From contig CABFPE010000180.1 of NCBI GenBank assembly GCA_900660155.1, forward strand, positions 798,640-862,639: a DNA stretch of 64,000 nucleotides, in the 5' to 3' direction. The DNA comes from Hofstenia miamia. Lineage: Eukaryota; Xenacoelomorpha; Acoela; Hofsteniidae. Positions 1 through 11,480 of the stretch are shown piece by piece. The position numbers and the translations under genes are program-made. Positions within the stretch are counted from its first letter, which is position 1. Each line of letters opens with the position of its first letter. Under the pieces are notes generated by a model. That model was not told the DNA's origin. It saw only the letters and a program-made list of their open reading frames with translations, and did not search any database.

Positions 1-57
1 ATATATATATATATATATATATATATAATGTGTATATATATATATATATATATATAT
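1..57. repeat. (AT)n microsatellite
   Basis: Almost pure alternating AT, interrupted once by a short GTG-containing stretch. It runs off the left edge of the window. Confidence 0.95.
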
Positions 58-1509
58 TTCTAGTACGGGCGGGCAACATGTTACGGATGAGTGCGTATGT
101 GGGTACTTGTACACACATCTATGTCGTTAATTAACAAAAATTAGTTCATACAGGTTTTTATAAATTGTATTAAGTATTATACCTTTAATAAATTCCAATC
201 TTAAGCATCTGTTCGATTATTGAAGCATTTTACCGAAACGTATCAGCATTCATGGTTCCAATGTGAAAACAAATACATAAGTTGAGTGTCAATAATGACA
301 TACAAAATTTCTAAATTTTTTTATTAATGAATATATCATTTTAGCAGTAGTAGTAATAAAGACTTCCAGAGCATTTTTCGGCTCTGGCCTTTGCATATCA
401 AATTGACATTTCCATATAAAGTGACTTATTTTAGCCTATTGTGTTTCTTAGTCTTAATGTACGAACTTAGCTCAAATTGAAATCTTGAACAAATATTTAA
501 AGCTGTGCTTTGTAGTAATCAGGACTAAGGCTTAAGCTGATATCAATTGGAAACCTCCTTTAGCAGAAGCATATCTAAATAACAAATTTTAGCATTTACC
601 GATATCAGCCCTATATGTGATGGAGTAGAAATTCCGGCCTAAAATTGATCGAAGATATTTTTCATAATAATCGTAATTAATTTTTTTCCAATGAATTTCA
701 AATGATATTATTACTAAAAACTGTACTGTAAACAAATAATTTATATATTGAACAACTTTACGCTAACTGCATTGTCCTTGTTTATGGAAATTTGAAAATA
801 CTATTTATTTTAAATGAATAGTTTTTTCAACAATATCAAATACATATTTCAATAAATATATCGTGCTCTTTGTAATTCTGCATGACTCATCAGAGCGTCT
901 TGTTGATCACCTTGGTTTGGATGCTAAAAAATGTTTCTTAAGCACAAGTTCCAATATTAATACTTTTAATCCACCTTAAGATATCTTGATCTTCTCTTCA
1001 AAACTCTTTTCCTAAGAAAAATATATAAATCTTCATTTTCTTTAACATTATCGATCGCGCGAAAAAAAGTTCTAATCAATTTCTACAAAACACTCTTACA
1101 CCACAAATCAGATTAGGAAATAAAAAGATGGCTTGACATAACGTTGAATGGGCTTGATCAGTGTCTTGACATTTTAATCAAATCAACAAGCTTTTTAAAT
1201 TCATTAATAATTGGAGATTTCTTTTCTAAAACTTAACTGTCAAACACTGTATTACAAATTCCAATAAATTTTCAATTTCCACTATGTATTAAGGATGATT
1301 GAGAATGGTTGTTTAGAGAAAATCAAGAGAGTATTTTTTATGCTTTTGCTGGCGTCTAAAATTTACGGTATGTATTGGGCATATATTTATTATGAAACCT
1401 GAACACGAATGACAATGATTTCATCCACTCTATTGACATCTCAATAAATGAAGTTGAATTGATAGATTTCTATATTGCTTTGACAACTATGCCAACTTAT
1501 TTCTGTGAG
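58..1509. other. AT-rich intergenic DNA
   Basis: No open frame with recognisable content, no RNA gene and no clear repeat boundary was seen. A short G-rich patch (GGGCGGGC, near 65-75) next to the AT tract is the only compositional anomaly. Confidence 0.6.
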
Positions 1510-2045
1510 TAAAAATGAACACTTCATCTAAGCATATCTGGAAAATTGCAAGTTCATTTAAATCACTTGATTCTGATAAAGATTCTTTACAAATTTTAAC
1601 TCAGCCGTTCATGGTTCAAAGGCCCTTGGAGAATAATCTCATTAAGCATGAAACCAAATATCAGAGAACAATTATGCGATAAAAAATCTGATAATCTAGA
1701 TTATAACTGAATGCCATTGATAGCTCTTTCAGAAAGATTTTAATATCGCAACTCAATTAAGCCCTCTTACACTCAAGGCTGCAATAAGTATTCGTTCTAT
1801 TTTTTACCAATGTTGAAGGCGCTTAGACCTTTGTATCGTGGAGAGGTGCATGGAAAGAAACATTGATTAAACCAATTCCTAAAGCAGCTCAACCTACAAC
1901 CAAAGGCTTCGGAACTATCTCCATTATTTCTGTTTACTGCCAATTCCTGGAGCATGTCAAAGAAACAATGTGTCATCCTGACCGGCTTGACTACAAGAAG
2001 GATTCATCTGCTTTATTAGCTCTAATTTTTTTCATAGCACAATAA
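1510..2045 (+). pseudogene. LINE reverse-transcriptase fragment
   Basis: The frame at about 1845-2042 reads AWKETLIKPIPKAAQPTT followed by KGFGTISIISVYCQFLEHV. This is the conserved block of LINE reverse transcriptases (W-K-x-A-x-I-x-P-[IV]-P-K, then F-R-P-I-S-[IL]-x-P-V-x-S-K-[IV]-x-E) that precedes the catalytic palm. A weaker match lies upstream near 1510-1640 (SSKHIWKIASSFKSL). The YADD active-site block is not present, and the upstream part is interrupted by stops and frame changes, so this is a decayed internal fragment of a Jockey/CR1/L2-like non-LTR element. Assignment to a clade is not possible from this piece. Confidence 0.65.
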
Positions 2046-2327
2046 CTTGACATTTGACTCAGAATACCATGTTTACAAGCAATAGATTATGTGTATTCAT
2101 CACACTAATCAGGAAGCTTGTTATTCTGGATTTTCCTAAATGATTGATTAAGTTTGTTTTATATATATATATATTATATATTTTTTTTTTGCTGCGGTAT
2201 ATAATTCAGTGAAAGTTTCCCATAGCTAGACGTAATCTCAAAGGCCCTTCACATTTATTGTATTCCTTAGTGACTTTAAGGCAGGTGCAAATGTAGTATC
2301 GCTACTGGTTGTGGTATTGGCAAGAAA

Positions 2328-2735
2328 GGCCCGTAGCCACGGGGTTTATGAGGGGTCGAAACCGCTCCTGAAAGATCAGGCAACCCCTCCTAGACAACAA
2401 AGCTAAAAGCAATAATCAGCATAATAAAATTTGTTAATTCAATTGTTGTAACATTGCTCCAAATAATGCAATTCTAAGGTCTATCTTGCCTATAATTTCA
2501 AAAGGCTTTCGTGGGGCTTCACCCCGCCTTTGCTTTAGTCACTTATTGATCGCTATACTATACTAAATGACCTCACAAGTAAGAAAATCCGCGTACGCCC
2601 ATGGATGTAACAAAAATAAAATGGTGTACAGACTTAGTAAAATTTTAGTTTATATTATAAAGAAAGTCGAAATTTCCATCAACCACTCCTAAATGCCCAT
2701 CGACATTCCTTAGGTGATTATGCTGGCTACGGGCC
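2328..2735. mobile_element. Short hAT-like non-autonomous element (MITE candidate)
   Basis: The two ends carry a perfect 12-bp inverted repeat, GGCCCGTAGCCA at 2328-2339 and its complement at 2724-2735, about 400 bp apart. The GTAGCCA core resembles the termini of many animal hAT elements (CAGxGGCGTAGCCA). Just inside both ends the DNA is GC-rich compared with its surroundings, including GGGGTCGAAACC near 2364 and GGGGCTTCACCCC near 2512. No transposase is encoded. The flanking 8-mers (GCAAGAAA and AGACCAAA) do not make a convincing target-site duplication, so the exact ends are uncertain. Confidence 0.45.
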
Positions 2736-3184
2736 AGACCAAATGTTTTCGATTTAGCTTGTAAATTGTACATATGTTGATAATAATTTGTATATAAGCA
2801 AGAGCAATTTGTTCTAAATAGAACAGTCTTAGCACAGTTTTAGTGTTCGTTAATATCTAGTCCGCCCGCATATCGAAGTCGTCTCCCTAAAAATAGGTCT
2901 CTATACGTAATTAGGGGTGCAAAGCAAAAGCGGGAGGTATTACACCAACAACACATTAATCCAGTATGATGACGACGCAACTAGGATTATTTTAATACGC
3001 AATAACAATAACATGGCGGTAACAGATTTTTCTTATTTCAAAAATAGTCTCTATAAAATAGAATATCTATAAGTGTTAACAAATCATCGCAGTTGGTTTT
3101 TAGGAAACAAAACAATATTTTACCTGCCAATGATATCAAAGGGGTTCACATCTGAAGTCTCAAGATATCATATTAGATAATAAA
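2736..3184. other. Intergenic DNA
   Basis: Nothing recognised. A short GC-richer patch (2860-2945) resembles the interior of the preceding hAT-like element and may be further repeat debris. Confidence 0.5.
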
Positions 3185-3625
3185 CTTAAATAGTTTGGCG
3201 TCTTTGTAAAGGAAAAAAACGTTCTTTTCTCATTTTCAAATAATTTTTCCAAGCCTATAAGACAATTTGTTAATCTGTGGACATGCATGCTGGTGAACAC
3301 GTTGAAATTTTCTACTAAAGCACATTACTGTGGATGAAGTAGTTAAATGATTAACGATTTTTCTTTGAAAATTCCGAATTTTTGAAAAAGATTTAAACTT
3401 AGGTCATATCAAACCAAACGTTCATGTAACTATGTTTCTAGCGTATGAAAGCAACAAAGTTATATGTGCCTTGATCTTTCAAACACATTGAGGAAGATGG
3501 CCTCTCCGGCCAGAAATTTTCAGCAACAGCACGTCGCCGTGAGACAGAGTTGAGTCGCGGATTAAGAAATGAAAGGAGGGACTATACTCTATCACGCGGT
3601 CCTTTCAGATTGCTGATATAGTTTA
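3185..3625 (+). repeat. Dispersed repeat P, copy a
   Basis: This stretch aligns by eye with 52280-52630 on the same strand. Shared blocks are TTTTCAAATAATTTTTCCAAGCCTA, the ATTACTGTGGATGAAGTAGTT region (ATTGCTGTGGCAGAGGTTGCT in the other copy), TTTTCTTTGAAAAT and, further on, AGCAACAAAG and CCTTTCAGATTG. It also aligns in reverse with 9655-9950 and 43155-43350. The copies are clearly diverged, so the family is old. No protein is evident, no terminal repeats are seen, and the class is unknown. Confidence 0.55.
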
Positions 3626-6263
3626 AATTCTCTCCATACCTAACGTTCATGTAATTATAAGATCCCGAGTCGATGGAAAGCAACAACGAACCTTAATTGT
3701 TTCCTTACATGTACATGGATTTTCCCAAACCTGCGAGCAAGGTCAGATTCAGTTTAAGGCATAATTGGGATATCCATGTCAATAACATTTGGAGATAAGC
3801 ATCTCAGCATCTTTATATTTTGCAAAGCATTTGAAGTATCTCCCTCAGAATTTTATGTATCAAATTTTTCTCTCGACCATCACAGGAACACTTAGCTATG
3901 TTGGTGCTGGTCTCGTTCAAATTCCTGCTCATCTCGACAAGAAATTCAAACTGTTTGCAATAGTGCGCATGCACAGTGAATAACCCGCCGAAATAATACC
4001 ATCATCTTCAAGTTTGATTGGTATCACCAGGTTAGCAAAATATTTCTACAAATTCCTAATAGTTCTAGTAATCACCTACAATAGGTATTGAGTTCCTCAT
4101 TTTTTGCCTGAAATGGTAATTTCCTCACTCGGATGCACGGAACAATCTGCAGAGCTAATTTTTCAAGTTCTGTTCAAAGAATGAAAGCTCTTACTTTCAC
4201 TTTCTATTTAGTTTTATTAATTATATTCTATAAATAAACGTATCTATCAATTTATCTAATTGCAGGGATAGTCCCAGCATTCCTCTGGTAGTATTACCAG
4301 CAAATACTGCTCATATTATCAGCAAATAACAAAGACTGAATTCACTAAGGTTGTTAAACATTAATATTTTTTATTTCAGCAATTGTTTATATTATAGCTA
4401 CGTAGTACATAATACAACTAAAAGTTCAGGATTACAAAAAACAATAGTTTGATTAATCGCAAATGATTTTTATGGGTGTGGCATGAGAAATAAAGCCATG
4501 ATAATAAAATCGATAAGAAAGTTACTGAACTGCGATATGGACAAAATTAAACTAAAGTCTAAAACGCATCATTACAAACATGGTTATAAATATGACACTA
4601 TAGACGTAACCCAAAATTATATCAATCGCCTTGAATTGTGTGATTTTAGGCTAAGCGCGCACTGTTGATTTGTTAATTTAACAATTAAATAATTTACAAA
4701 TTAAATAGTTTATCAAAATTTTGTTAAGCGCGCACTAGTGATTTTTAATCTGCTCAATCGTTCATTTTAATATGGATTTCATTACGACAAGGAATGTCTT
4801 AAAGCATTAAATGAATTACCAAAAAGGCGTAAGGGACTATTCTAGATAGACTGTGTGAACATGAACCCCTATGATTTTGTTTAATTACTTTCGAAGGAAT
4901 GCGTTCGAATAATATTATGCAAATACAAATTTTCGTAAAGAAATTTTTCTGTCTCATTAGTTGGAACCGTGTCATAGTTATAAGTGACGTCACTGAGGGG
5001 GTGCGCCCGCTCCAAAAATAGAAGTAAAACTTATTATAAGCAATTTAAACAATTTTGGGGTCACAACTTTAAAACATAACATTCTACTTTGCCTTGCCTC
5101 TCTATAATCTGGAAAGCGGGAAAAGAGAAATTATGGACGACAAAATCTAGTTATATCCTAATCATTATTGGCCCTCAAGGTTTTAAAAGTTGTTATTTGC
5201 TAAATATAAAATTTTTCTTTAATATTTGAAGTGTCTTAAATTACTTAAAATAGTACTCGTACTATCAAAACATTTGGCTACCCGTTACCTACTGGTACCA
5301 GAATTTGCCTATCCCTGTCTATCTATCAATATGCATTTAAGCAATAAATTTTGTGGGTTCCTAAAAATATAAAGAAGGAATGTTCGACAGTTAATTTCAC
5401 TGAAAAAGATTCTTATGAATTCCGAAGTTTAATTATTTTTAAAATTCAAATAATCCCTGATTTACAAACTTGGATATAGCTAGTCAAAAATCAATATTGA
5501 AACTATATTAGTTATTTTATCAGGGATAATGAGTAACTATTTGCGTCAACTAATGCTGCACGATAACATCGGAATGAATTTTCATTAAATGTGATTAGTA
5601 TTTTGAATTAGCAAAGGCTCAATTTTAAGAAAGTAAACTTTTTTACCTCATAAGAGAAAGAATTCCAGAACTAAGTCCATATACAATTTTAAGTTGACAA
5701 TTATAATGCATAATTTTGAGAGAAAATATAACAGGAATTTGGCTTTGCTGATACCAGATTGAGCGATACATTTCGAATTAAGTAAAACATTAATGAAATT
5801 CAACGAAATTTATTCCAGAAAATTGGAATATGAATTTGTAAAGACATCAAAGATGGTTGATTTCTTTCAAATATAAAAATCTACTCGGAAACGTAATAAC
5901 TAAAGACAGCAGCAGCAGAGATTTGGAAACGAGACGAACAGATATATTGTAATTGCAGAATAAATAATGTTATTTATCAAATATGCGTATGAACATGGAG
6001 AGTTTGACAGCATAAAAATTGGCATTTTGTTCATTATTAATTATAGAAGTTCTTTCATCAATTTATGATAGATCATGTTTTCTAATTTAGTAAACCTTAG
6101 ATTTGAGTTGCTATCATTTGTCATAGCCAAATCAAATCTTTAAATTTGATAGAATTTTACAAATTGTGAACATTTCAGAAATTCTTAGTCCATTCATACA
6201 AAAATATATAGTATCCTAAACTTCTCACATTTAATTTGATTTGTATTGCTATATTTTAACATC
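3626..6263. other. AT-rich intergenic DNA
   Basis: No supported gene. A 12-bp GC-rich word, TAAGCGCGCACT, occurs twice (4652-4663 and 4725-4736), separated by short TTAATTTAA/ATTAAATAA repeats. A second GC-rich patch, GTGACGTCACTGAGGGGGTGCGCCC, lies at about 4983-5008 and contains a CRE-like TGACGTCA. Small open frames here (for example 3789-3983) show no recognisable motif. Confidence 0.5.
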
Positions 6264-6281
6264 ATATATATATATATATAG
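6264..6281. repeat. Short (AT)n tract
   Basis: Nine AT units in AT-rich intergenic DNA. Confidence 0.9.
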
Positions 6282-6673
6282 ATCCGTCTTTGATTGTGCA
6301 GCAACCAATGAACGGAGAGAGATATTTTGTTTCACCTTGCAATGAACTTCCTGGTCTTGAAATTTTTTTAATGAGCAACAAACTCACTGTGTGTAGCAGG
6401 CATAAGTATGTCTGCACAGGTATATAATAATGTTCTTAATTTATGGAAAATGTAACTTTCTGTTCTTAAGTGAACCAATCATATTCATGGTTCGTTACAT
6501 GCATCAAATGTTTCTGAGCTTAGTAAGGTGAAGCCTATATTGATTGATTTACTTCATGGGTGGAGTAGACAGACACAAATAGAGATCACACCAGCATTTC
6601 AAAATTTTTATGCAGTATGACAGACAGGTCGATCAGTGTGAGTTTTAAGGATATCAACCTTATCGGTATACAA
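6282..6673. other. Intergenic DNA
   Basis: Nothing recognised in this stretch. Confidence 0.5.
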
Positions 6674-8084
6674 CCGGTAGAAAATAGTCCTAACTTCTAA
6701 AATTGATTAGCTCGCAACTAAAATTATGAATAAAACATTTGAATGATTTAAATTCGTCTGACAAAATTCGTTTCTGTTTCAAAAGACATGACATGTGAAG
6801 CCTGCTAGCTGAACATCTGGAATATGTTGAATAAATGTTCGCCGGGGAAGAGCAATGTCTAAGGTTATGGGAAACTTTTCCTAGTTTATTGTGAAGTGGA
6901 GCAGAACGTGTCTGGAATGTCATGCTTTCAGCATAATTTTGGTTGCGCGTTTTCGACTTCATAATGCCTTTTTGGAAATTGAAGAAATCTTTGATCAACT
7001 TGAGAAAAAAATCTTCAATTAAAATGTTGCAATAAAGGTTAAAGTTGTAGCTCTACACTTTATTTCAAATATATATTTGATCTCTGGGACTATTTCTATT
7101 GTAGGAGTTGCTTACCTATAATGCATTTTCTAAAACTAAGCCACCTGCATGAAGCCATGACATTGACACAATGGCAAAGTGGGAGATGGGTCGGTGGACA
7201 TTTATATTCTTTAGAATGGAAGAACACCAATAACTTAAGAAGTCAAACATTTGAATTCTTGAAATTCTTAAAAATTTTAATGATTTTTGTATTTTTTATT
7301 GATTTTGCATTTATACTTTTATGTTAAAACATTTTGTGTGTATGATGCTAGCAATCTTTCTTTGATAGGATCGAGTCGNCCGGTAGAAAATAGTCCTAAC
7401 TTCTAAAATTGATTAGCTCGCAACTAAAATTATGAATAAAACATTTGAATGATTTAAATTCGTCTGACAAAATTCGTTTCTGTTTCAAAAGACATGACAT
7501 GTGAAGCCTGCTAGCTGAACATCTGGAATATGTTGAATAAATGTTCGCCGGGGAAGAGCAATGTCTAAGGTTATGGGAAACTTTTCCTAGTTTATTGTGA
7601 AGTGGAGCAGAACGTGTCTGGAATGTCATGCTTTCAGCATAATTTTGGTTGCGCGTTTTCGACTTCATAATGCCTTTTTGGAAATTGAAGAAATCTTTGA
7701 TCAACTTGAGAAAAAAATCTTCAATTAAAATGTTGCAATAAAGGTTAAAGTTGTAGCTCTACACTTTATTTCAAATATATATTTGATCTCTGGGACTATT
7801 TCTATTGTAGGAGTTGCTTACCTATAATGCATTTTCTAAAACTAAGCCACCTGCATGAAGCCATGACATTGACACAATGGCAAAGTGGGAGATGGGTCGG
7901 TGGACATTTATATTCTTTAGAATGGAAGAACACCAATAACTTAAGAAGTCAAACATTTGAATTCTTGAAATTCTTAAAAATTTTAATGATTTTTGTATTT
8001 TTTATTGATTTTGCATTTATACTTTTATGTTAAAACATTTTGTGTGTATGATGCTAGCAATCTTTCTTTGATAGGATCGAGTCG
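6674..8084. repeat. Exact 705-bp direct duplication across a single N
   Basis: Bases 6674-7378 are repeated, by eye without a difference, at 7380-8084, and the two copies are separated by a single N at 7379. Copy 1 ends and copy 2 begins exactly at the N, the pattern left when two contigs that really overlap are joined without merging. I therefore read this as one genomic copy counted twice. The unit has a 102-codon open frame on the minus strand (6690-6998 and 7396-7704) and a 68-codon frame on plus (7121-7327 and 7827-8033). Neither shows a recognisable domain. Confidence 0.85.
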
Positions 8085-8531
8085 TGGGTCATTGCTAGAA
8101 AGGGGGGGGGTCAAAAAAGTGACCGATTTGCTACTTGTTCTCAAGTACTTAGCATATTAATAGAACTAATAATTAAGAAAAAGGAACACCATACAGCATG
8201 TTTTTATAATGAAGGCGAATGAGTAAACAAATATTCTTGAATTTAAGCATTATTGAAAACGACAATATTTTTGTAAATGAAACCAAATTGATTAAATGTC
8301 ACATTACTTACATTCATCCGTAGAATATTAATTTTGTTTATTCAACCATTTGAAAATGTAAATTAGATGTTGACAACTGGAATAAAGTTTTCATAATTTA
8401 AAAATGCATTGAAAAGCTTTCCTGAATTACTTACTATTGTGTAACTGTCTTTCTTTTTAATATTATATTTTCAACTTCCAAGTGTTATATTTGAATTTCA
8501 AGTTTTAATGTTTCACTAGTCTTTCAAGTTA
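8085..8531. other. Intergenic DNA
   Basis: No gene seen. A run of nine G (8101-8110) stands out in the AT-rich background. Confidence 0.5.
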
Positions 8532-8539
8532 CTCCATAT

Positions 8540-9247
8540 CAGGGTTTCGAAAAAATTAATTGCAAGGTTTGCAATCAATTAAGTTCTTTGCAATCAATTA
8601 TTTCAATTATTCAAAATTTACAATTAATTATTGCAATTAGTTGCAATTAATTGCAATTATTGTGATTTGTAAATACCTTTTGTAAATTGCTTAAACTGGG
8701 CAAAAAATGTATAATCAAAACATTATTTATTGGAAAAGTAAATTATACGGCTTGCTAAATGTTTTATGACTGCATTGCTTTTGAAACCATAACTTCATTT
8801 CAATGCTGCTTGTTCACACAAAGAAGCAATTGCATTTCAAGATTGCTTGGTAGCAGAGACTGACGGAATTCATTGAAGCAGAATCCAGACTTACTGAAAA
8901 GTCGCTCCAATAAATTGGACGTTGGCAATGGGAATCTTGTATCCACGTATTTTCGTTCCAAGTACATTTTTTTCAAGTTTTGTAAAATTTCATGCAGATA
9001 CAAAGTCTATTGAAATTACGCGATGTCGGAAAGATGGCAGATTACTGCCTGCTGATTGGCCATCATGTTAAAATAAGCAAATGGAATCTAGATGCAAATA
9101 TTCAGAGTTAAGTATGTCAAATAAGGCTTGTAAATAATTGCAATTAATTGGTGAAAAAATTAATTGATTTTTGACACGCTTGCAATCAATTAATTCCTAC
9201 ACTTAAATCCAATTATTTGCGATGCAATTAATTTCTTCGAAGCCCTG
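8540..9247 (-). mobile_element. Internally deleted hAT transposon, 708 bp, with target-site duplication
   Basis: The left end begins CAGGGTTTCGAAAAAATTAA and the right end, read in reverse, begins CAGGGCTTCGAAGAAATTAA. These terminal inverted repeats match at 18 of the first 20 positions and start with the CAGGG typical of hAT elements. Flanks are CTCCATAT (8532-8539) and CTCAATAT (9248-9255), an 8-bp target-site duplication with one mismatch, the length expected for hAT. Just inside each end are many copies of ATTGCAATTAATTG-like words, probably subterminal transposase-binding repeats. A minus-strand remnant inside encodes the hAT C-terminal dimerisation domain. At 708 bp, most of the transposase is missing, so this copy is a non-autonomous deletion derivative. 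Confidence 0.85.
8800..9003 (-). pseudogene. hAT transposase C-terminal (dimerisation) domain remnant
   Basis: This open frame contains TSNLLERLFSKSGFCFNEFR followed by QSLLPSNLEMQLLLCVN. It matches the hAT dimerisation domain pattern (S-x-x-x-E-R-x-F-S-x-x-G, then R-x-x-L-x-P-x-x-x-E-x-L-x-x-L). The Ser-Glu-Arg core is reduced to Leu-Leu-Glu-Arg-Leu-Phe-Ser. No RNase-H-like catalytic core is present within the element. The domain sits near the middle of the 708-bp hAT derivative, with the transposase oriented right to left. Confidence 0.75.
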
Positions 9248-9255
9248 CTCAATAT

Positions 9256-9654
9256 CCATGTGATTAGTGATTAGTCTTGTGCGATCTCACATGGGTACAT
9301 ATCATTAATGAGTTTCGAAATTTGTAGTGACTAGACAAAGAATTATGATATGAAAAATCATTCCCGCCCCGGCGCTATCCTGCCCTAGTTCAGGAAGAGC
9401 TCTCCCAAGACTCTAATAGTGACGTAAATTGTTTTATATTTGAGTAGAAGCGAACGAATTCAAACAATTAAGAATATCAATATATTATTTTATATTTTGT
9501 AACTTCATTCATTTTTAGTGGTGTTCTTCAATGAATAACATCAACGCAATCAGTTTTCTTTGCTGCAATAAATGTCCTTAGAATTCTTTATTTTAGTTAA
9601 GAAAGTACTAAATAATATTTTATAACATCCTCGTGTACTGCGTTCAGTTGGCAA
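9256..9654. other. Intergenic DNA
   Basis: No gene or repeat boundary recognised. Confidence 0.5.
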
Positions 9655-9950
9655 CAGTGTTGGGAAAAAATCCGACTTAATTTAAAAAATTTAAAAAAAT
9701 ACATGAAGGTTAGGCATGGAGCAAATTTAATCCATTTTAAAAAATTTTTAAGGAAAAAATTGTTAATCTTTTGAACAACTTCAGAACAGCAATACGTTTT
9801 AATATAATTGCATTAAGGTAAAGTCTGTACCCCAATAAACCCACCTCACGATTTTCAAAACTGCTAATAGGCTTGGAGAAATTTCTTTGTAAATGCAAAA
9901 AAAATGGTTTGTTCTTTTAAATGAAGGATAGGCAGATTAAGGTTAAATTT
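9655..9950 (-). repeat. Dispersed repeat P, copy b
   Basis: Blocks such as GCATTAAGGTAAAGTCTGT, ATTTTCAAAACTGC and TAGGCTTGGAGAAATTTCTT align with 43190-43320 on the same strand and with the complements of 3185-3420 and 52280-52480. It begins near CAACAGTGTTGGGAAAAAATC. The copy is diverged and has no coding potential that I can see. Confidence 0.5.
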
Positions 9951-10448
9951 GATTTTTTTCATTTAAGATTGACGTTTGCTCGGACAAGCTTAGTTTTCCA
10001 TACTCAGACAAATGAACAATGATTTTGATTAGCTGACACCACCTTAGTCAAAATTTCTTGAAAAACTTTAAAGAAAATTCAATTTACAGAATCATTAAAG
10101 ATGTTAATGTTTTGATAAAAAAAGAAATTCTTTAAAATCATTGAAGAAATTGAATTTTTTCAAAGGGTATGTTTTTTCTGAATTTCCTGCTCCAAAAAGT
10201 CAAATAAGTGCATAGGCAAAGCTCAATGGGTCAGGCTTTGGATGAATTTCCCTTTTTGTTTACACACATGAAGTTCATCACTCGGAAATATTTGGTATAA
10301 GTGTTTGAAACAGCTAGCTTCAGTAGTAATGTAATTACTGTAATTCTCTTTGTTTGAAGACCCAAGGTCCTCCAAATTTTCAGTTATTTGGATAAAAAAT
10401 ATTTATTTTAGCAAAATAGCTAATAAATTAAACAAAAACTAAAAATAA

Positions 10449-10451
<3 letters not shown>
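9951..10451. other. Intergenic DNA
   Basis: Long A/T runs with no recognisable gene. Confidence 0.5.
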
Positions 10452-10481
<30 letters not shown>

Positions 10482-10684
10482 NNNNNNNNNNNNNNNNNNN
10501 NNNNNNNNNNNNNNNNNNNNNNNNNNNNNNNNNNNNNNNNNNNNNNNNNNNNNNNNNNNNNNNNNNNNNNNNNNNNNNNNNNNNNNNNNNNNNNNNNNNN
10601 NNNNNNNNNNNNNNNNNNNNNNNNNNNNNNNNNNNNNNNNNNNNNNNNNNNNNNNNNNNNNNNNNNNNNNNNNNNNNNNNNNNN

Positions 10685-10716
<32 letters not shown>
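10452..10716. repeat. (AT)n microsatellite containing a 193-base gap
   Basis: Alternating AT on both sides of an N run at 10492-10684. The gap was probably left because the dinucleotide array could not be assembled. Any open frame through it is an artefact. Confidence 0.9.
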
Positions 10717-10718
<2 letters not shown>

Positions 10719-10729
10719 CAACGTCATTT

Positions 10730-11480
10730 AGTAATGGAGAAGTTCCAAAACGTTATGTAATACGAATGAATTGCTGTTTCCCTGTCACAAAATGATTGAT
10801 GTTAATGATCATTTGCTTGGAGAAAGATCCACAACGTCAAATCAAATTTAACTTTTCGAGTCGGGTTCGGGTATAACATTTTCGGATCGGTTTGGGTTCG
10901 GGTAGTAAGTATTACGATCGGGTCGGGTGATTCGGGTCCACGTTTACCTCAAACTGTCACTCTCTACTTCTAACTGGGAGCAAGATGGTACATTGTTCAT
11001 GATTAAACAGTCTTTGCCTTCAATGATGAATAAAAAATACCATTCTTTAATTTGTTTTGTGGGCTACTTTCTAATATCTTCTAGTTCTAAGAAGTGTTTT
11101 CTTAATTATTTTCAAAATTTATAAAACTAGCCAAAACTTATTATATGAACAATTTTCTCTGCCGAAATAGTAGAAAACCAGTCTCCCTCCCGATACTGCA
11201 ATTAATATCCGTAGAATTTTGCACTGAAAAATGTTTTATAAATTCTTTGATTTAATCTAGTAATTAACCGAAAACTCATTGAGTTGACATCACTGATCAT
11301 ATATATTTGAGTGCTTTAAAGCTTTAAAAGCAATTGTTTTTTAACGATCGATTACTTGCTTTTAAAAAATTTGTACCCCGTGACAGATATTTTCCGATTA
11401 GGTCAAATCAGAATTTAAGCAGGGACCGACTAGCAATGACTGAGAAATAGAGGGTAGGTTTAAAGGAACACGAAACCGCG
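10730..11480 (+). repeat. Dispersed repeat R1, copy a (CGGGT-rich)
   Basis: This segment aligns along most of its length with the reverse complement of 18495-19185. Shared blocks include GGAGAAAGATCCACA-CGTCAAATC, the GGGTTCGGGT cluster (10858-10940), CTCAAACTGTCACTCTCT, AATATCTTCTA and GACCGACTAGCAATGA. The CGGGT/TCGGGT words are strikingly GC-rich for this window and resemble subterminal repeats of hAT-type transposons, but no terminal inverted repeats or transposase could be fixed. A 65-codon frame at 10927-11124 has a diverged counterpart in the other copy, which need not mean it is coding. Confidence 0.65.

Noticed and set aside
6690-8033. The paired 102- and 68-codon frames as two duplicated genes
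   Set aside because: The duplication is an assembly join, and neither frame shows a domain, signal peptide or coding-like motif.
10452-10727. Tyr-Ile repeat open frame
   Set aside because: Translation of an AT microsatellite and a gap.
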